From the NCBI GenBank assembly GCA_001828935.1, contig MHZX01000104.1, positions 1-33,194 of the forward strand: 33,194 nt of DNA. Reading direction: 5' to 3'. Under the pieces are notes generated by a model. The model saw only the letters and a program-made list of their open reading frames with translations. It was not told the DNA's origin and made no database searches. A program made the position numbers and the translations under genes. This DNA comes from Rhodocyclales bacterium RIFCSPLOWO2_02_FULL_63_24. GTDB lineage: Bacteria > Pseudomonadota > Gammaproteobacteria > Burkholderiales > Rhodocyclaceae. Of the stretch, positions 17,277-25,466 are shown piece after piece (position 1 is the first letter of the stretch; each line of letters begins with the position of its first letter).

Positions 17277-17903
17277 ATGAAGCTCATCGGCGAATTCACC
17301 GCAAACAGCCAGCGCGACACCCTGCGCGCCGATCGCCGCCAGTACGTCGCCACCTGGGAAGCGACGCCGGGCTACGTCGAGATACCCGGCATCACCGAGT
17401 TCGCCGCGCGGATCGACGGCGAGGCCGGCAACGCCGTGCTGTACATGCGCTGGCTGGTGGTCGATCTGACCATCACCGGCGGCAAGGACGCCACGCTGGA
17501 CGCCATCGAATCGCACTCCCCGGTCGGCAACGACTGGGCCGCCTGCCTCCGCGCAAACTGCGAGCAGTGCCCGCCCGAGCTCATGGCAGCCGGCGCGATC
17601 GCCCTGCTGGCGCTGATTGCCTCGCCGCCCGCCTATCAGGGGCGAGGCCTCGGTACGCCCCTGGCCAGGGCCTTTGCGCAGAAGGTCTTCGCGCCACTCG
17701 GCGTGCGCGCCTTCTGGATCGAGCCGATGCCGCTGGTGGAACACGCGGCCACCGGCATCTTCAAGCCGATGCACGCGGCGGATTCACCAACAATGGACCA
17801 GGCGCGCGACCGCCTTGAAAAGCACTATGAGCGCAGCATAGATGCCAAATGGACTTGTCCGCATTACCTGCGAGTCGATCTGGATCGGGCCGGGGACGCT
17901 TGA
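17277..17903 (+). CDS. GNAT-like acetyltransferase, uncertain
   Basis: 208 residues, cytoplasmic. The stretch YQGRGLGTPLARAF near residue 122-135 matches the acetyl-CoA-binding motif A of GNAT enzymes (Q-x-x-G-x-G). It is preceded by a hydrophobic strand, LLALIASPP. The rest is not recognised; a CEQCPP segment sits at about residue 98. It starts 37 bases after the DUF4139 gene and could be cotranscribed. Immediately after it the base composition drops, so it marks the left edge of the accessory region. A real gene is likely; the GNAT label is tentative. Confidence 0.65.
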   Translation: MKLIGEFTANSQRDTLRADRRQYVATWEATPGYVEIPGITEFAARIDGEAGNAVLYMRWLVVDLTITGGKDATLDAIESHSPVGNDWAACLRANCEQCPPELMAAGAIALLALIASPPAYQGRGLGTPLARAFAQKVFAPLGVRAFWIEPMPLVEHAATGIFKPMHAADSPTMDQARDRLEKHYERSIDAKWTCPHYLRVDLDRAGDA

Positions 17904-18200
17904 GAGAGTCCGCGTTTCGAAGGCAGAGAGCGGCATTTGGGGTCTCGGTCGCGTTCGGCCAGGAGCCGACCTCCGTTGTCAGGCTTCAAAGCTACCGTTC
18001 AAGACAGTTCCGGGTTATGCTTAAGTCGTAAATATTTGGCTGCTGCGTTAACGCGAAAGAACCAAGTCGCGTGACGAGCGTGCTCCTGATCACTGCAAAG
18101 TCAAATGCACAGCGAACTCTCAAATGGTCAGTCTGTCAGGTGGCTTGTATCGAATTTTCTGTTGCAAATAGTCGCCCATCGGCACAAAGGAGGATCTAAT
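17904..18200. other. Intergenic boundary, GC-rich to AT-richer
   Basis: No convincing gene or RNA is seen in these 297 bases. The first 100 bases are GC-rich and carry no readable domain. From about 18000 the sequence becomes visibly AT-richer and stays so to about 20700. The last bases hold a strong Shine-Dalgarno, AAGGAGG at 18187-18193, for the lemA gene. Confidence 0.5.
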
Positions 18201-18944
18201 ATGGCGAATGATTTAGACGAAACCACAGGCCCAATTAACAACGAAGGACGTGACGTAAACGTAATCAGCAAACAAATTCCCGTTCAAGTTGGCACAGGCT
18301 CCTTGGTCTTTGAAATTGCGATTTGGACTGTCGGGACAATTCCTGGGATCATTTCACTGGCGAGTGGTGCACTGCCAAAGTTGGAAAGCGTCGGGCTTCT
18401 GGTTGCAGGCGTTCTACCGGGCCTGATATTCTTATTCATGAAAATCAACGCGTTGGCGTATTTGCGCAAACTGCAACAAAAAATTCAAGCCGACGCATCT
18501 CAAATTGATAACTATCTGGAACAACGGGTTGTCATCCTTAACAACGTAGTTGGCTTGGTGGCAAAGGCGATTGATCTCGACAAAGATGTGATGAAGTCAG
18601 TGGCGGCGTATAGGAGTGGTCATGGCGGAAATTCGGACGCTCAACGCAACGCGGCTTCGCAACAGATTGATGGGGTTTTTTCACGCATCAGTGTGGCGTT
18701 CGAGTCTTATCCAGACCTAAAGGCGCAAGCCGTTATTGCAGATGCGATGCGGCAAAACAGTTATCTTCAAAAGGAAATCACTGCGGCGCGCACGCTTTAC
18801 AACGACACCGTAGCAATGTGGAACCAAGATGTTTTTGCCTGGCCAACCAAGCAGATCGTTGCGGCCCGCGCAGGCTTTACAACTCGCATTCCGTTTACGG
18901 CCTCCGCCGAGACTAAGGCCGCTGCCAGAGGAACGTTCTTTTGA
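18201..18944 (+). CDS. LemA-family membrane protein
   Basis: 247 residues. After a short polar N-terminus there are two close hydrophobic segments at about 40-60 and 64-82 (AIWTVGTIPGIISLA; GLLVAGVLPGLIFLFMKI). A long helical domain follows, with the LemA hallmark NNYLEQRVVILNNVV-like region at about 105-125 and ISVAFESYPDLKA at about 172-185. LemA proteins form coiled-coil domains anchored in the membrane; their role is not well defined. AAGGAGG stands 7 bases before ATG 18201, so an upstream in-frame start at 18105 is not needed. The next gene starts inside its stop codon, which points to a two-gene operon. Confidence 0.87.
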   Translation: MANDLDETTGPINNEGRDVNVISKQIPVQVGTGSLVFEIAIWTVGTIPGIISLASGALPKLESVGLLVAGVLPGLIFLFMKINALAYLRKLQQKIQADASQIDNYLEQRVVILNNVVGLVAKAIDLDKDVMKSVAAYRSGHGGNSDAQRNAASQQIDGVFSRISVAFESYPDLKAQAVIADAMRQNSYLQKEITAARTLYNDTVAMWNQDVFAWPTKQIVAARAGFTTRIPFTASAETKAAARGTFF

Positions 18945-20692
18945 TCGATGACATTCACGAGCCGTTAGAGCAGTACGCGGCCCATTTCCAGACTGCTCAC
19001 GTCAACAACACATCCGATTTCTTTGAAGACTTGGTACGGCAGTCAGGTGTTGACGAAGATGCCAATGCCAAGACCGTGCAGCAACTGCGGCAACTGGACC
19101 AGCAGGCCGGGGGGGCGAGCGCCACAAACAAGCGGTGGCGAATATTGCGAGGCGTCGTCATTGCGGCAGCCCTATTTGCACTGTTGTATGTCTTTACGCA
19201 TTATTCGTGGCCGTGGCTTGTGGTGCCGACAGCAATATTTTCCCCTGCTATCTACTGGCTCAATCGGGTCATCAAAGACTCCCATGCGCAGTTAGGAGAG
19301 CTTGAGCAGGCACGCGAAGCGAAGCGCGCCGAGGCATGGGGACAAATGGCACCTCTCAATCGGCTATTTGACTGGGACATCGTGGCTAAATTGATGCAAA
19401 AAACAGTGCCACGCATAGCATTCGACCCGTACTTCTCCAATGGCCGTATGGAAGAACTTCGCAACAGCTTCGGCTGGTCCGGTGAGCTAGGGGACGAGCA
19501 CTCCATAGTTTTCACCCACAGCGGGGTACTCAATGGCAATCCATTTATTCTGGCGCGTACTTTGACGCATTGGATGGGGAGCAAAACTTACCACGGGTCA
19601 CTTGAGATTAGTTGGACGGAACAGGTTCGTAACTCCGACGGCAAATGGGAAACCAAGACACACCACCAGACGCTAAACGCATCTGTTGAACATCCGTTTC
19701 CAGAATATGACAACCAAACATTTATCGTTTACGGCAACGAAGCCGCGCCCGATCTTTTATTCAGCCGCAACCCGTCGAAACTCTCTAAATTGGAAGACGG
19801 CTTCTTCGACAAGATGCGAAAAAATCGCGCCATTAAGAAGCTCGAAAAAAGGTCTCGTGACATAGGGGAAGGCAAGACTTTCGCGGTGATGTCCAACCGT
19901 GAGTTCGACGCCCTTTTTGATGCAACCGACCGTAACCATGAAGTGCAGTTCCGGCTGTTGTTCACTCCGCTGGCACAGCAGGAGATGTTGAAGCTACTAA
20001 AGGACAGCCAGGTTGGCTATGGCGACGATTTCGCGTTTAACAAAACGCACATGATCAATGTCGTGGAGCCAGCGCATATGCGCCATACCGACATTGGAGG
20101 AGAGCCGGAAAAATTCTATGCCTATGAACTGGCCCAGGCGCGTATTTTTTTCAACAGCTACCACAACGACTTTTTCCGTTCGTTCTATTTTGGAATTGCG
20201 CCGCTACTGGCCATTCCGTTGTACCAGCAACATCGTCCTCACTCCGATATTTACAAGGACACCTACGCCAGCAAATCGTGCTTCTGGGAGCACGAGGCGA
20301 TTGCGAATTACCATGGCGAGGCGGAGTTCAAACACCCTGACTGCGTTACCCGGAGTATCCTTAAGACCGCCTCGAAAATCGAAGCTGATGGATCGCAACA
20401 TGTGCGCGTCGCGGCCAGTGGATTCAGTAGCGTCGAGCGAGTGGACTATGTCGCAGTTCGGGGTGGAGATGGCCGCAACCACCAGGTCCCTGTCCACTGG
20501 TACGAGTATCACGATGTGCAGCATGCGTCCGACATGTTAGTGATGGAAAAAATGTCTGCCAGCGATGATGGACGCAATTTAGCTACCGATAGTGAGGAAG
20601 CCACATTACGCAAAGTGTTTGAACAGCGGGGGGCCGAGTACACGAATGCAATCCTTCGCCGCTCTATCGTTTCGGCTGTATTGCCCAGTTAG
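18941..20692 (+). CDS. DUF3137-domain membrane protein
   Basis: 583 residues. Helical N-terminus, then two membrane segments at about 65-85 and 87-102 (VVIAAALFALLYVF; WPWLVVPTAIFSPAIYWL), then a large cytoplasmic part. HPFPEYDNQTFIVYGN and FRLLFTPLAQQEMLKLL with GDDFAFN are in line with the DUF3137 family, which is commonly encoded next to lemA. A further hydrophobic stretch lies near residue 415-425 (GIAPLLAIPLYQQ). The start is TTG 18941, sharing TTGA with the lemA stop; no in-frame ATG lies near, and AGAGGAA is upstream. AT-richer than flanking genes. The function is unknown. Confidence 0.82.
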   Translation: MIDDIHEPLEQYAAHFQTAHVNNTSDFFEDLVRQSGVDEDANAKTVQQLRQLDQQAGGASATNKRWRILRGVVIAAALFALLYVFTHYSWPWLVVPTAIFSPAIYWLNRVIKDSHAQLGELEQAREAKRAEAWGQMAPLNRLFDWDIVAKLMQKTVPRIAFDPYFSNGRMEELRNSFGWSGELGDEHSIVFTHSGVLNGNPFILARTLTHWMGSKTYHGSLEISWTEQVRNSDGKWETKTHHQTLNASVEHPFPEYDNQTFIVYGNEAAPDLLFSRNPSKLSKLEDGFFDKMRKNRAIKKLEKRSRDIGEGKTFAVMSNREFDALFDATDRNHEVQFRLLFTPLAQQEMLKLLKDSQVGYGDDFAFNKTHMINVVEPAHMRHTDIGGEPEKFYAYELAQARIFFNSYHNDFFRSFYFGIAPLLAIPLYQQHRPHSDIYKDTYASKSCFWEHEAIANYHGEAEFKHPDCVTRSILKTASKIEADGSQHVRVAASGFSSVERVDYVAVRGGDGRNHQVPVHWYEYHDVQHASDMLVMEKMSASDDGRNLATDSEEATLRKVFEQRGAEYTNAILRRSIVSAVLPS

Positions 20693-20948
20693 TATGGAAT
20701 TGCCGCTGAGTTGCTCTGGTCGCTTGCCGGTTCTTGTCTTAAGTCGTGGTGAAATGCCGGCGACTTGCAGGGTTGTTTCCGGCGGGCCCGCTGTTCGCTG
20801 AGATGTTCAAATGACAGCTTTCCATAAGCCTGACTGGCAGCAAAGGTCACTTTGCTGCCCATCGCTGAACTAATGACAACGCAGTAACCAGCCTGCTTGC
20901 CTGGCCCGTCGCAGATCATCGAGACACACCCGGCAGCGGTTCGCGGCG

Positions 20949-21116
20949 TCAGCTGCGTACTTCGCCGTCGCCTAGAACGATCCGCTTCTGCGAGGTCAGC
21001 CCTCCCCGTCCCACCGGGCCGCGCGCGTGGAACTTGTCGGTGGAAATGCCGATCTCGGCGCCGAGGCCGTATTCGAAGCCGTCGGCGAAGCGGGGCGAGG
21101 CGCTGACCATGATCCG
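20949..21116 (-). pseudogene. Fragment: last 55 codons of a proA-like gene
   Basis: The minus strand reads from [14 protein letters not shown] to LGDGEVRS and stops with TGA at 20951-20949. By hand it matches 47 of 55 residues of the C-terminus of the intact proA at 23401-24657, and the two copies lie in the same orientation with stop codons aligned. Upstream of codon 1 the similarity ends and the sequence is unrelated. It has no start and lacks the catalytic cysteine region, so it cannot work as a reductase. It may be a displaced gene end left by integration, or an imported piece. Confidence 0.85.
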
Positions 21117-21202
21117 CCCGAGTCCACCTTGCGCCGAATGCGGCTGTCTGCGACCACATCCCATCCCGCCGTGGGTCCCGGGCGCGGTCGGCAGCCACAT
21201 GA

Positions 21203-21642
21203 GGGTGCAATCGAAAGTGGTGGGCGAGAAGTCAAAACCTGGCGCGCTGAATGTCTGCGCGCGCCAAGGACGGCGGGTAGCCACCGCTGCTGCTCATGGT
21301 CCACGACTTGCCCGGCATGGCAAGCCGGCTCCGGCAGCGCGGAGCGGTGCTCCGCGAAACCCTGCCTACGCCCCCCGGGCCGGGCGACGCCCGTTACTTC
21401 GCTGCGGCACCCACCCGCCGCCCTGGGCGGAACATGCCGGTGCCTTGGCATCGACGAACAACCAAGGCGCCTCCGGAGTGGGCTGACGAGGCGCTTTGCG
21501 CGGCGAAGTAAAGGAGGAGGCGCAGCCGAAGGCCGGCGTCGGGGGACATGAGCGGCGCGAAGCGCCTCGCCCGCCCACTCTGGCACCCATGCCGATCAAA
21601 GGAATGGTTTTACTTCGGCGTCCGCCACTTTCGATTACACCC
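21203..21642. mobile_element. About 440-bp element with 37-bp imperfect terminal inverted repeats
   Basis: Left end 21203-21239 and right end 21606-21642 are inverted copies, sharing about 32 of 38 aligned positions (common core TAATCGAAAGTGG-like, then GAAGT and AAAACC). No transposase frame is present inside; the apparent frames have no recognisable domain. This fits a MITE or a deleted insertion sequence. The ends remind me of IS21-family termini, but that is from memory only. It lies between the proA fragment and the kinase gene. Confidence 0.55.
21476..21580. repeat. Long inverted repeat inside the element (26-bp arms)
   Basis: Arms 21476-21501 and 21555-21580 pair at 23 of 26 positions, with a 53-base spacer. 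Both arms contain GAGTGGGC and GAGGCGC (or complement). In single-stranded DNA or RNA this would form a long hairpin. A second, perfect hairpin with 8-bp stem and 3-base loop lies at 21338-21356. Confidence 0.7.
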
Positions 21643-21727
21643 GCCCCATGAAGAACCCGAGCAGGGCACAGGCGTTTTTCGCTACCATTGACGGGCCATC
21701 GAGCTTGATCCAATACATATCTTTGCC

Positions 21728-23377
21728 TTGAACTCCGATCTTCCCCAGACCCTATCGCCTGCGTTGCCGGCAGGCCACCTGCTGAAGGAGTACAGCCTTC
21801 TTTCCGTCCTCGGCATGGGATCGTTCGGCATAACCTATCTGGCGGCCGACAACTACCTGCAGTTGAAGGTCGCGATCAAGGAGTATTTCCCGTCGAACGT
21901 GGCGGTGCGAAACCAGTTTTCCGGTTCGGTCGCGTTGAAGTCGGAACAGTCCCAGGCCGAGTATCTGTGGGGCAAGGAACGCTTCATGCGCGAGGCACAG
22001 ACCCTCGCTCGATTCAGCCACAAGAATATCGTCCAGGTGTTTCGTTACTTTGAAGGCAACGGAACCTGCTACATGGTCATGGCCTATGAAGAAGGCATGA
22101 GCCTGGAGCAGGTTCTGGCCGAAACGGCGGACCGATGGGATGAACCGACCGTGCTCGCCCTGGTCATGCCCCTGCTTGAGGGTCTGGAGTCGGTTCATGC
22201 GGCCGGCTTTCTTCATCGCGATATCAAGCCGGCCAATATTGTGCTCCGCGCGAAAGACGACAGCCCGGTTCTGATTGATTTTGGCGCGGCGCGAAGTCCG
22301 ACGTCCACCGACGCGCTGACCGTCATTTTGAGTCATGGCTACGGCCCGCCTGAACAGTATTCGCGCCATAGCAACCAGGGCCCCTGGACGGACATCTATG
22401 CCATGGCGGGCGTGCTGTACCGGATCGTGACGGGAGCCGTCCCGCCGCCGTCCTTGCACCGCGTCAAGAACGACGCGATGATTCCGACGACGTTTTCCGG
22501 CGAGGGCCGGTTCAGCGCGGGGTTTCTTGGTGCAATCGACCTTGCCTTGAGTGTCGATGAAACACGGCGTCCGCAAAGCATCGGCGAATGGCGGCGTTTG
22601 CTGGTCCGTGGCGTGTCCGGCGGTTCGCTTGCCAACGTTGCGGCGGCCGATCAGGCCGGAGCGCGCGCGGCGCCGAGTCCCGCTGCCACCAATCCTCAAG
22701 CGAAACCTACAAGCGGACATATCTCGCCGGCGGCTGGCGAAGTTTTGCCAAGTCGCGGTCGCGGTGGCGTAAGGCCGTCCGCGCAGCCACGACGAGCCCG
22801 GCTCATGGAAGAAGCGGCCGCACCGGGGTTGCCGGGGCGCCTCGGGCAGGCAATGATCGCGCACCCATTCCTGGCACTTCTGCTCCTGGTGGCGGCACTC
22901 TTCATCGCCATGTCTGTAGCGCGCCGCCCGGCTTCTCCGGAGCGCCCAAATCAAGCAGCGACCCCAGCCCCGGTGACGGAATCCCGGAGCGAAATTCCCC
23001 GGTCGGAGCCTGCCGTGATTCCCCCGGATCGCGCCGTTCCGCTTCCTGCCGTTGCGCCTCCGGTGTCCACCGAAGTTCAGGCACCTCCCCGCAACGAACC
23101 CTCGCCCCGCGAGGGTCCGAACGACAACGAGCGCCGCCGGGGCCCGCTTGCCGAGGCCTTCAATGCCTGCGCGGGCAAGGTGATCGGCGCCAGTTGCAGT
23201 TTCATCGACCGGCGCAACGAGAGTCTGAGCGGAACCTGCACGGCGCTGCCCAACGAGTCCACGGTGTGCAGACCCGAACGATTTGCTGAGCGTCGAGAGA
23301 GGCCGTCTGGTTCGCTTCCCTATCGCCAGAATGCGGACCCGTATCCGGCGGATAACCGCCCGCCGCGTTATCGATAG
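21728..23377 (+). CDS. Membrane Ser/Thr protein kinase with Cys-containing outer tail
   Basis: 549 residues. Hanks-type kinase domain at about 20-300: glycine loop GMGSFG (29-34), Lys51 in VAIK, HRDIKPAN with Asp165 and Asn170, DFG at 184-186, then GYGPPEQY. All catalytic residues are present. A Pro/Ala-rich linker leads to one membrane segment at about 379-398 (FLALLLLVAALFIAMSVA). The outer part is Pro/Arg-rich and ends with a small domain holding four cysteines (NACAGKVIGASC, GTC, TVC), perhaps two disulfides. The start is uncertain: TTG 21728 is the first in-frame option and no Shine-Dalgarno is visible; no ATG occurs before the glycine loop. No partner phosphatase is adjacent. Convergent with proA, 23 bases apart. 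Confidence 0.9.
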   Translation: MNSDLPQTLSPALPAGHLLKEYSLLSVLGMGSFGITYLAADNYLQLKVAIKEYFPSNVAVRNQFSGSVALKSEQSQAEYLWGKERFMREAQTLARFSHKNIVQVFRYFEGNGTCYMVMAYEEGMSLEQVLAETADRWDEPTVLALVMPLLEGLESVHAAGFLHRDIKPANIVLRAKDDSPVLIDFGAARSPTSTDALTVILSHGYGPPEQYSRHSNQGPWTDIYAMAGVLYRIVTGAVPPPSLHRVKNDAMIPTTFSGEGRFSAGFLGAIDLALSVDETRRPQSIGEWRRLLVRGVSGGSLANVAAADQAGARAAPSPAATNPQAKPTSGHISPAAGEVLPSRGRGGVRPSAQPRRARLMEEAAAPGLPGRLGQAMIAHPFLALLLLVAALFIAMSVARRPASPERPNQAATPAPVTESRSEIPRSEPAVIPPDRAVPLPAVAPPVSTEVQAPPRNEPSPREGPNDNERRRGPLAEAFNACAGKVIGASCSFIDRRNESLSGTCTALPNESTVCRPERFAERRERPSGSLPYRQNADPYPADNRPPRYR

Positions 23378-23400
23378 AGAACCGGGACGGCGGGATTCAC

Positions 23401-24657
23401 TTACTGGCGCACTTCGCCGTCGCCCAGCACGATCCACTTCTGCGAAGTGAGGCCGTTCAGCCCGACCGGGCCGCGGGCGTGGAACTTGTCGGTGGAGATG
23501 CCGATCTCGGCGCCGAGGCCGTATTCGAAGCCGTCGGCGAAGCGGGTCGAGGCGTTGACCATGACCGAGGCCGAATCGACTTCGCGCAGGAAGCGCATGG
23601 CATTCGTGTAGTTCTCGGTGACGATGGTTTCGGTATGGGCCGAGGAGTACTTGTTGATGTGCTCGATCGCCTCGCCGACATCGGCGACGATCTTGACCGA
23701 GATGATCGCGGCGAGGTATTCGGCGTACCAGTCTTCCTCTGTCGCCGCGATGGCCTGCGGCACCAGCGTGCGGGTTTCCTCGCAGCCGCGGATGGCGACG
23801 CCATGGCTTGCGAGCATGGCGCAAAGAGTCGGCGCCAGCGAGACGGCGACCGGGCGCGCGATCAGCAAGGACTCGGCGGTGTTGCAGGTGCCCAGGCGCT
23901 GGGTCTTGGAATTTTCGAGTATGCGCAGCGCCTTGGCGGCATCGGCGGCGGCATCGACATAGACATGGCAGTTGCCGTCGAGATGCTTGATCACCGGCAC
24001 CCGCGCTTCCTTCGAGATGCGCTCGATGAGGCCCTTGCCGCCGCGCGGCACGATCACATCGACATATTCGGGCATGGCGACCAGATGGCCGACGGCCGCG
24101 CGGTCGGTGGTCTCGATCACCTGCACCGCCGTCTCCGGCAGGCCGGCGGCCTTGAGCCCGACGCGGACGCAGGCGGCGATGGCCTGGTTGGCGCGCAGGG
24201 CCTCCTTGCCGCCGCGCAGGATGGCGGCATTGCCGGACTTCAGGCACAGGGCGGCGGCGTCGGCGGTGACGTTGGGCCGTGCTTCGTAGATGATGCCGAC
24301 CACGCCCAGCGGCACGCGCATCTTGCCGACCTGGATGCCGGAAGGGCGGCGCTTCATGTCGCTGATCTCGCCGATCGGGTCGGGCAGGGCGGCGACTTGT
24401 TCCAGCCCCTGCGCCATGGCTTCGATGCTTTTCTCGGTCAGCGTCAGGCGATCGATCATCGCCGCGTCGAGGCCGTTGCCGCGCGCTTCGGCGACATCGG
24501 CGGCATTCGCCGCGAGCAGTTCCGCACGACGCTGGCGGATGGCTTGCGCCATGGCCAGCAGCGCCGTGTTCTTGGCCGCCGTCGAGGCCCTCGCCGTGGC
24601 GCGCGAGGCCGCGCGGGCGGCTTGCCCGACCTGCTGCATGTATTCTTTAATGTCCAT
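23401..24657 (-). CDS. proA: Gamma-glutamyl phosphate reductase
   Basis: Proline pathway enzyme, 418 residues, the usual length, reducing glutamyl-5-phosphate with NADPH to the semialdehyde. The catalytic Cys258 lies in [31 protein letters not shown] (116-131) and [15 protein letters not shown] mark the cofactor domain. The C-terminus [18 protein letters not shown]...GDGEVRQ is the part duplicated at 20949-21116. The gene is intact and normally lies directly downstream of holA in related bacteria; here a toxin-antitoxin pair separates them. Confidence 0.97.
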   Translation of the reverse strand: MDIKEYMQQVGQAARAASRATARASTAAKNTALLAMAQAIRQRRAELLAANAADVAEARGNGLDAAMIDRLTLTEKSIEAMAQGLEQVAALPDPIGEISDMKRRPSGIQVGKMRVPLGVVGIIYEARPNVTADAAALCLKSGNAAILRGGKEALRANQAIAACVRVGLKAAGLPETAVQVIETTDRAAVGHLVAMPEYVDVIVPRGGKGLIERISKEARVPVIKHLDGNCHVYVDAAADAAKALRILENSKTQRLGTCNTAESLLIARPVAVSLAPTLCAMLASHGVAIRGCEETRTLVPQAIAATEEDWYAEYLAAIISVKIVADVGEAIEHINKYSSAHTETIVTENYTNAMRFLREVDSASVMVNASTRFADGFEYGLGAEIGISTDKFHARGPVGLNGLTSQKWIVLGDGEVRQ

Positions 24658-24755
24658 TACCGTGTCCTAAGTTGCGTGTGCCAGATTGCAAGCAGATCGT
24701 CGTGTGCGCGATGCAATGATGAAGCCGATTCCCTGCCGTCGATGCTTGGGACGAG

Positions 24756-25025
24756 CTATGCAGGCGAATGCGTTTTGAGCCAGTCCTTCAGGGCGGCGTC
24801 CACACGAGTTTGCCAGCCGTCGCCGCTTGCGCGGAAGCGCTCGACGACTTCCGGCGACAGGCGGATAGTGATCCGTTCCTTGGTCACCGTCGCCTTGGGG
24901 CGACCGCGCAGCTTGGCCTGCAATGTTTCCGACAGACCGGAAAATGGCACGGCACGCTTGAAATCCTTTTCCGTCCATTCGGGATTCTCGTCGTCGATCA
25001 ATTCAGGGTTGGGTTGCTTTTTCAT
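24756..25025 (-). CDS. brnA: BrnA antitoxin
   Basis: 89 residues. The C-terminal half is a ribbon-helix-helix DNA-binding domain, ERITIRLSPEVVERFRASGDGWQTRVDAALKDWL, and the polar N-terminus (NPEWTEKDFKRA) fits the BrnA toxin-wrapping segment. It should neutralise BrnT and, with it, repress the shared promoter. Start ATG 25025 lies 23 bases inside the end of brnT in another frame, so translation is probably coupled. Longer frames to 25199 shadow brnT. Confidence 0.92.
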   Translation of the reverse strand: MKKQPNPELIDDENPEWTEKDFKRAVPFSGLSETLQAKLRGRPKATVTKERITIRLSPEVVERFRASGDGWQTRVDAALKDWLKTHSPA

Positions 25026-25278
25026 AACATCGCACCTCGCGTTTGTTCGCTTTGCGGAAACTGATGACGCGGATACCCACGGCGGTTTCCGCGAATACCA
25101 GCGCATGCAGGCGGCCATCCAGCACGCCCAGCGCACGATGACGAATCTCGCCGTAGTCGCGCCGGTCATCCATCGTGAACACCGCCGTCTGAAAATCAAA
25201 CTCCACCACCCGCTCGAAACTCAAGCCGCGCAACCCAATGTTGCGGGCGTTTTTGGCAGGGTCGAAGCTGATCTGCAT
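25003..25278 (-). CDS. brnT: BrnT toxin (RelE-like ribonuclease)
   Basis: 91 residues, a typical BrnT. Starts MQISFDPAKNARN, then GLSFERVVEFDF, then a basic C-terminal part RVISFRKANKREVRCYE with the Arg/Glu residues that cut RNA in the family. The start ATG 25278 was chosen over an upstream TTG at 25314 because the family begins here and because that TTG lies in the -35 box. No Shine-Dalgarno is visible and the predicted transcript begins within about a base of the ATG, so the message may be leaderless. First gene of the toxin-antitoxin operon. Confidence 0.93.
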   Translation of the reverse strand: MQISFDPAKNARNIGLRGLSFERVVEFDFQTAVFTMDDRRDYGEIRHRALGVLDGRLHALVFAETAVGIRVISFRKANKREVRCYEKATQP

Positions 25279-25285
25279 GCGAATT

Positions 25286-25329
25286 ATTGTATGCACACTA
25301 ATATGGGGCGTCAATTTTTTTGTGCATAC
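25286..25329 (-). promoter_or_regulatory. brnTA promoter with overlapping operator
   Basis: On the minus strand: TTGACG (25314-25309), 17 bases, TACAAT (25291-25286), a near-consensus sigma-70 promoter. Perfect 8-bp inverted repeats GTATGCAC/GTGCATAC at 25289-25296 and 25322-25329 flank it; the first overlaps the -10 box and the second lies just upstream of -35. This is well placed for repression by a BrnA/BrnT complex binding both arms. Binding itself is inferred. Confidence 0.8.
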
Positions 25330-25466
25330 CCGGCTTGACGGTCGCGCGCGAACCCGATCTCCGGTTCGGGGCCATACATTGCCTGCTTGAGATTCCGCTT
25401 TATGTCCCTAGGGGCGGGTATCCACCCGGACGTGGGTAGGCAAACTCTGCTTGGTGTCCCGGAGCG

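Larger units (their letters stand above)
20693..21727. other. Gene-poor 1-kb segment before the kinase
   Basis: Apart from the proA fragment and the inverted-repeat element, nothing supportable is seen. Bases 20693-20945 can be read on the minus strand as a short frame of about 76 codons downstream of the proA fragment, without known domain or ribosome binding site. Bases 21117-21202 show no gene. Bases 21643-21727 are the leader of the kinase gene and contain no clear Shine-Dalgarno. Confidence 0.6.

Noticed and set aside
20689..21210. Minus-strand frame of 173 codons
   Set aside because: It overlaps the proA fragment in another frame, has no known domain or ribosome binding site; the tail part (20693-20919) could be a short gene but nothing supports it.
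25349..25368. Hairpin CGAACC-N8-GGTTCG looking like a tRNA arm
   Set aside because: No acceptor stem, anticodon arm or CCA context is found around it; it may be a chance stem or part of the leader region of the toxin module.
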